The translations under genes and the position numbers were made by a program. This document shows positions 32,034-36,389 of a DNA stretch of 36,389 nt, piece by piece. The stretch is from Microbulbifer variabilis ATCC 700307 (GTDB lineage Bacteria > Pseudomonadota > Gammaproteobacteria > Pseudomonadales > Cellvibrionaceae). The notes under the pieces were generated by a model. The model was not told where the DNA came from. It was given only the letters and a program-made list of their open reading frames with translations, and did no database searches. Location of the stretch: positions 1 through 36,389 of the forward strand of contig NZ_AQYJ01000016.1 in the NCBI RefSeq assembly GCF_000380565.1, read 5' to 3'. Each line of letters starts with the position of its first letter. Within the stretch, counting starts at the first letter, position 1.

Positions 32034-32435
32034 ATGAAGCACATCATACTGACCATATTAATATTGGCATTCTCTACTGCCAGCCACGCATGCATCATGA
32101 GTCCGTTCAAAAGAACCGCCATGGACTCTGATAGAATGCTCCAAGAATATGATGTGATGTTCTTTGGGCGTCTCGATTCAGAAGAGATGATCCAAGATGG
32201 GCGAAAACAAGTGGCCACATTCACGGTTATAAAGTCCTACAAAGGTAATGTTTCAGGAGTGGTGGTAATAAACAACAAGCTAAGTTCAAGTTGTTCTCGT
32301 GTATTTCAAATACCTAACAGTGCTTTTTATGTGTTTGCTAAATCCGCTGAAACAGAGGGTGTCTATGAAATCTCTGGATTCGCATCGTTTATTCCACTTG
32401 GTAATGCAATGGAGTACGAATGGTCACCCGAGTAA
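32034..32435 (+). CDS. Exported TIMP/NTR-like cassette protein
   Basis: ATG 32034 starts a signal peptide (KHIILTILILAFSTASHAC); the upstream extension lies in the attC. After a Cys near the cleavage site come YDVMFFGRLDSEE, QVATFTVIKSYKGNVSGVVVINN, SSSCSRVF and SAFYVFAKS. A first Cys after the signal peptide, V-F-x-G, strand-y-K-G and a later Cys before Y-x-V-F-A match bacterial proteins with a TIMP/netrin-like OB fold. I place it there on pattern only. It has 133 residues. Confidence 0.5.
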   Translation: MKHIILTILILAFSTASHACIMSPFKRTAMDSDRMLQEYDVMFFGRLDSEEMIQDGRKQVATFTVIKSYKGNVSGVVVINNKLSSSCSRVFQIPNSAFYVFAKSAETEGVYEISGFASFIPLGNAMEYEWSPE

Positions 32436-32439
32436 AATC

Positions 32440-32517
32440 GCTTAACAAACGCAGGCTGTCGGAACGCCTTTCCGCTCCTTCGTCGCTACAAGTCGTCCGC
32501 AGCTGCGGGCGTTAAGT
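32440..32517 (+). other. attC site
   Basis: R'' GCTTAAC to R' GTTAAGT, 78 bp. Confidence 0.8.
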
Positions 32518-32525
32518 GAATAAGC

Positions 32526-33038
32526 ATGGAAGAAACTAATCCAATATTTATGGCAGTCTTTGCGGTTATATTTATTGCCGCATGGATTGCTGCATTTGTT
32601 TCTTGGTTCCGTATGGTTACGGCCAAAGATCGCAAAACCTACTGGAAGAGCATTGCATTATTTGTTGGCCCTATACTTCTGGTTTTTGCAGTCGCGGAAC
32701 TAGGGGGGCTATTCCCAGAAGTGGACTTTGAAAATCAGCCAAAACCGGAGCCTCCAGAATTCAATGATGTTTTCGGCCCTATGCCCCTATCACAAAAAAT
32801 CTTGCTTGGGGCGGCTGGTGCTACCTGGATAATCGGAGGCAATATACTGTTTATTGTGCACAACAGAAGAACAAATAAACGGTGGTGGCATCAGTTGAAT
32901 CCGTTTAACCCACCGTTCAAAGACTTTAATGGCAAAGAATGGTCAATTTTAGTGGGGCTCTTGGTAGTCTCAATGGTGCTAGGTGTAGCGGCTATATCTC
33001 AAAATCCACCGGAGCCACAACCATCACTTAACAAGTGA
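32526..33038 (+). CDS. Membrane cassette protein, unknown (170 aa)
   Basis: Four hydrophobic segments are visible: about 8-28, 42-62, 92-112 and 138-158. A proline-rich loop (NQPKPEPPEFNDVFGP) lies between the second and third. A motif HNRRTNKRWWHQLNPFNPPF faces the cytoplasm by the positive-inside rule. I do not recognise the family. The stop lies in the R'' box of an attC interrupted by the IS110 element. Confidence 0.55.
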   Translation: MEETNPIFMAVFAVIFIAAWIAAFVSWFRMVTAKDRKTYWKSIALFVGPILLVFAVAELGGLFPEVDFENQPKPEPPEFNDVFGPMPLSQKILLGAAGATWIIGGNILFIVHNRRTNKRWWHQLNPFNPPFKDFNGKEWSILVGLLVVSMVLGVAAISQNPPEPQPSLNK

Positions 33039-33040
33039 CT
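33026..33040 (+). other. Interrupted attC site
   Basis: R'' ACTTAAC and CAAGTG are present, but the expected hairpin and R' are missing. IS110-related sequence begins within about 20 bases. Confidence 0.5.
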
Positions 33041-33059
33041 ATGGTTGCTCGTCAAGCTT

Positions 33060-34200
<1,141 letters not shown>

Positions 34201-34221
34201 ATCAGAATCGGGCAAGAACAA

Positions 34222-34364
34222 TCATACAAGGCCAGGCAGTTTGCTCCGGGCCTTCAGCCCTCCGCGGGACAGCTTACCTTGTGCACGTTTTGCGCAGGTC
34301 GCTGCGCTCCCATTTTCGCACAAAATATGCATAGCATTGGTCGCCCCTGCTGCGGGCGTTATCT
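34222..34364 (+). other. attC site, long type, with damaged R''
   Basis: R'' has lost a base (TCATACAAG instead of TCATAACAAG); R' is GTTATCT; ~143 bp. Inner hairpin around TGTGCACGTTTTGCGCAGG resembles the sites at 17,297 and 21,203. Confidence 0.65.
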
Positions 34365-34407
34365 GCTTCAATAGTTCGGTCCAATTAAACTAAATAGAGA
34401 ATAAGTT

Positions 34408-34773
34408 ATGACTACAACACAAAAGCAGGATGAAAAAATTGCGAAGATGTCATTTGCTATGATCTATCCCTTATATGTTGCGAAAGTCGAAAAGAAAGGA
34501 CGAACTGCTGATGAGCTTAATGAAGTAATCACTTGGCTTACTTCGTACAGTGAAGAGAAGGTAAAAGAATTTATTGAAAATGAAGCCACGATGAAAGAAT
34601 TCTTTGCCGAAGCAACAATGAATCCAAATGCACACCTGATTACAGGAAAGATTTGTGGCTATAAAGTTGAAGATATTCAAACACCTTTAACGCAACAAGT
34701 AAGGTATTTGGATAAGCTGGTCGATGAGCTTGCAAAAGGCCATAAAATGAAAAAAATCCTAAGATCAGCATAA
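34408..34773 (+). CDS. DUF2200 family protein
   Basis: The 121-residue soluble protein has the family's core: IAKMSFAMIYPLYVAKVEKKGRT, ELNEVITWLTSY, FFAEATMNPNAHLITGKICGYKVEDI, QQVRYLDKLVDELAKGH. The YPLY..K.E+KGRT start and the N-P-N-x-x-L-I-x-G-x-x-C-G-Y block are diagnostic. DUF2200 function is unknown; the family is widespread and often found in cassettes. ATG 34408 with AGAG upstream. Confidence 0.8.
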   Translation: MTTTQKQDEKIAKMSFAMIYPLYVAKVEKKGRTADELNEVITWLTSYSEEKVKEFIENEATMKEFFAEATMNPNAHLITGKICGYKVEDIQTPLTQQVRYLDKLVDELAKGHKMKKILRSA

Positions 34774-34783
34774 TGAAAATGGC

Positions 34784-34880
34784 AGATAACAAGGCGCTGT
34801 AACCGACCTCCGGCAACTGTCATCTTTTTGCGGAGCAAAAAAGCGCCAGTTACCTCCGGCGGCTGAGTGCGGTGCTATGT
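34784..34880 (+). other. attC site with mutated core
   Basis: R'' AGATAAC to R' GCTATGT (GTT changed to GCT), 97 bp; inner hairpin CTTTTTTGCTCCGC type. Confidence 0.6.
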
Positions 34881-34910
34881 GTCTATCACAAATTTCACCG
34901 AAGGATAAAT

Positions 34911-35279
34911 ATGATTGGTTATTTAACAATTGGAACAAACAATTTAGAACGTGCTACAGCTTTTTACGATGATCTGCTTAGTGGTATAGGAGCAGCAAGG
35001 GCATTCCAGACAGATGAACTGACTGTTTGGGGGTTTGGAGAAGGGAGCACGTTGTTCACCGTTACAAAGCCATATGACAAAAATGAAGCTACAGTTGGTA
35101 ATGGAGTAATGGTTGCATTATCGGCTGAAAACCCAGAGGCAATTGACATCTTGCATGCAAAAGCACTAGAGCTGGGTGCTACTAATGAAGGAGATCCAGG
35201 GCCAAGGGGAAAAAACTTCTATGCGGCCTACTTTCGTGACCCGGATGGAAACAAGCTCAATTTTTTCTGTTACACATGA
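34911..35279 (+). CDS. Glyoxalase/VOC superfamily protein
   Basis: ATG 34911 (MIGYLTIGTNNLERATAFYD) with AAGGA upstream; the earlier start adds attC-derived residues. The 122-residue protein has one beta-alpha-beta-beta-beta pair: YLTIGTNNLERATAFYDDLL, LTVWGFGEGSTLFTVTKP, then MVALSAENPEAIDILHAKALELGAT, and the end FYAAYFRDPDGNKLNFFCY with the typical D-P-D-G-N-K-L. VOC members are metal enzymes or binding proteins of varied substrates. The first-strand metal His is absent (Tyr/Thr instead), so substrate and activity are open. Confidence 0.8.
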   Translation: MIGYLTIGTNNLERATAFYDDLLSGIGAARAFQTDELTVWGFGEGSTLFTVTKPYDKNEATVGNGVMVALSAENPEAIDILHAKALELGATNEGDPGPRGKNFYAAYFRDPDGNKLNFFCYT

Positions 35280-35286
35280 GTAAAAC

Positions 35287-35344
35287 ACATAACAAAAAAA
35301 GGCAGGCTGCACTATGGTCTACGGAGTGGATAACGATGTTATTA
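35287..35344 (+). other. Degenerate attC remnant
   Basis: R''-like ACATAAC at 35287 and GTTATTA at 35338 bound 58 bp with poor pairing. About 20 bases later a second complete site starts. Perhaps a cassette that lost its gene. Confidence 0.35.
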
Positions 35345-35364
35345 GGTTCAATTTGCAGCAAAGC

Positions 35365-35463
35365 ACATAACAAAGCGCTCAACTACACTCCGGCCGCAAG
35401 CGGCCTCCGCCGGACAGCCAAAAGTGTGCTTCGCACTGGCTGCCGGTTAGCTTAGCGTTAAGT
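35365..35463 (+). other. attC site
   Basis: R'' ACATAAC to R' GTTAAGT, 99 bp; similar to the site at 18,261. Confidence 0.75.
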
Positions 35464-35470
35464 GTCAGAT

Positions 35471-35764
35471 ATGAATGTTAGCCATATCCTAAGCGTCGAA
35501 AAACTAAGAGACGGCGGTTCTCTCATCATAAGCTTCCAGGCTGATGATTCGTGTGAGTACTGGTTAATGCTCTCCATAAAAGTCAGCAATGGAACTTTCG
35601 GCGGTTATCTACCTCCGGTTCTCGTAAACAGGACCACGGATATAGAAGTGGATCTGAGTTGGAGTGGTGCTAAATCATGGCTGCAACGACTTGAGTCGTA
35701 CATTAATGAAGAAGATCAGAAGTTGTTTAACAATATTCGCGGCACAGTGCATGAAAACACTTAA
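35471..35764 (+). CDS. Cassette protein, unknown (97 aa)
   Basis: ATG 35471 (MNVSHILSVEKLRDGG); GTG 35462 overlaps the core site and is less likely. The ~97-residue soluble protein is beta-rich first (SLIISFQADDSCEYWLMLSI), then a helical C-terminus (AKSWLQRLESYINEEDQKLF). No signal or membrane segment and no family is recognised. The stop is in the R'' box. Confidence 0.5.
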   Translation: MNVSHILSVEKLRDGGSLIISFQADDSCEYWLMLSIKVSNGTFGGYLPPVLVNRTTDIEVDLSWSGAKSWLQRLESYINEEDQKLFNNIRGTVHENT

Positions 35765-35842
35765 CAAGTGCATGTTGTTCGCCCAATTCGTGGGCTGGGA
35801 TCTCCGTACTGAGTGCTCCGGCTCCAAATGCAGGCTTTATGC
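35759..35842 (+). other. attC site with mutated core
   Basis: R'' ACTTAAC to TTTATGC where GTTATGC is expected, 84 bp. The core G is replaced by T. Confidence 0.55.
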
Positions 35843-35857
35843 TCACAAGGAAAACGA

Positions 35858-36148
35858 GTGAAGAAAGTCCCGATATTTATTTTAATATTCCTCATTCTTG
35901 TGCAAGCGGGTTGTACAACGCAGTCACAAACTAAGCCTCCAATGGGAAAGAATGTGTTTAAACGGGAGTTTCTTGCAGATTGCAAAGGTATAAAAACAAT
36001 CTACGAGGGGCACAATAGCTCAGGCTACTATTTTGAGGACTATAGCGGCGGAGCGTCCACAAAACACTCAATTAGCTTGTCAGAAATGGCATCGTGGCTC
36101 AAAGAGTGTGGAGTTGATCCAAGTAGCGTAAGCCAAATAATAGAGTAG
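35858..36148 (+). CDS. Lipoprotein, unknown
   Basis: GTG 35858 (KKVPIFILIFLILVQAGC) with AAGGAAA upstream; the frame from 35,813 begins in the attC. Lipobox VQAGC. The mature ~75 residues are polar (TTQSQTKPPMGKNVFKREFLADC), with two further Cys (LADCKG and KECGVD) and a Tyr-rich middle (SSGYYFEDYSGG). It is likely periplasmic. No family is recognised. Confidence 0.6.
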   Translation: MKKVPIFILIFLILVQAGCTTQSQTKPPMGKNVFKREFLADCKGIKTIYEGHNSSGYYFEDYSGGASTKHSISLSEMASWLKECGVDPSSVSQIIE

Positions 36149-36164
36149 CAACAATGCCAGCATT

Positions 36165-36260
36165 GCATAACAAAGCAAAGTAGCACCGCCCACTACATGG
36201 GCTGGACAGTTTTTCAGCAGCTTCGCTGCTTCAAATCTGCCGCTGTTTGCGGCGTTAGCT
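36165..36260 (+). other. attC site
   Basis: R'' GCATAAC to R' GTTAGCT, 96 bp, the last site in the window. Confidence 0.8.
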
Positions 36261-36268
36261 TTAAGACT

Positions 36269-36389
36269 TGCCCACGTTTGGTAGACACCCTGTATAGTTA
36301 GGTTTAGGCCTAACACGGAGGTGTATCATGGGTAAGAAAAGAACTCAGGCGTATACGGAGGAGTTCCGTAGAGAAGCAGTTAAGAGAGC
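36269..36389 (+). mobile_element. IS3-family insertion sequence, left end
   Basis: TGCCCACGTTTGGTAGACACC at 36269-36289 resembles an IS3-type terminal repeat. The start of orfA follows. The element lies directly after an attC core and runs off the window, so the right end and target duplication cannot be seen. Confidence 0.6.
36328..36389 (+). CDS. IS3-family transposase OrfA, N-terminal fragment
   Basis: ATG 36328 follows GGAGG at 36317. The 20 visible residues (MGKKRTQAYTEEFRREAVKR) are the typical start of OrfA: a basic stretch, then Y-T-x-E-F-R-R-E-A-V-x, the first helix of the helix-turn-helix that binds the element ends. Cut by the window edge. Confidence 0.75.
   Translation, partial: MGKKRTQAYTEEFRREAVKR

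Overview
The window looks like accessory DNA of a (probably marine) gammaproteobacterium. The tail genes resemble those of siphovirus-type prophages, and the many cassette recombination sites have the TAACAA...GCGTTA form typical of Vibrio, Shewanella and relatives. The species cannot be named from the sequence. Three layers can be read: a prophage or island end, a tRNA-associated junction, and a long integron cassette array broken up by phage remnants and insertion sequences.

Bases 1 to about 14,340 are the right part of an integrated element. First come rightward tail genes: the C-terminus of a tape-measure-like protein, a 131-residue tail protein, a 1,843-residue tail-tip/fibre protein ending in a Hint (intein-like) domain, and a 127-residue partner. 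AT-rich cargo genes follow: a GIY-YIG-like protein, two membrane proteins, small proteins and a decayed XRE repressor beside a palindrome. Leftward cargo comes next: an AHH-nuclease toxin with an Imm11/DUF1629-type immunity gene, and a TIR-domain membrane protein that may act in phage defence. The element ends with a decayed leftward tyrosine integrase and the 3' half of a tRNA-His gene, the expected attachment-site duplication. No full tRNA-His is in the window.

Bases 14,340-15,350 hold repeats typical of integrase arm sites, a frameshifted YezG/DUF600-like immunity gene, and a deleted copy of the 127-residue tail gene.

From about 15,556 to 36,260 lies an array of roughly 30 integron cassettes, all on the + strand, with about 30 recognisable attC sites but no integron integrase. 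Cassette products include an RcsF-like lipoprotein, an AlkB-like dioxygenase, SMI1/KNR4 proteins, a secreted DUF695 protein, a low-molecular-weight phosphatase-like protein, a RraB-TPR fusion, an endonuclease V-like protein, a DUF2200 protein, a glyoxalase/VOC protein, and many unknown secreted or membrane proteins. Several cassettes are broken by one stop codon or carry a mutated core site.

The most unusual feature is a module present three times (about 15,200-15,663, 24,070-25,569 and 30,519-31,056). Each copy is a truncated 3' end of the same phage tail genes plus about 310 bp of shared sequence with a 133-bp inverted-repeat unit. Each ends in a 108-bp attC-like site whose homology stops exactly at the GTT core, after which a different cassette block begins. 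The three copies divide the array into three blocks. An IS110-family element interrupts one attC near 33,030, and the left end of an IS3-family element closes the window.
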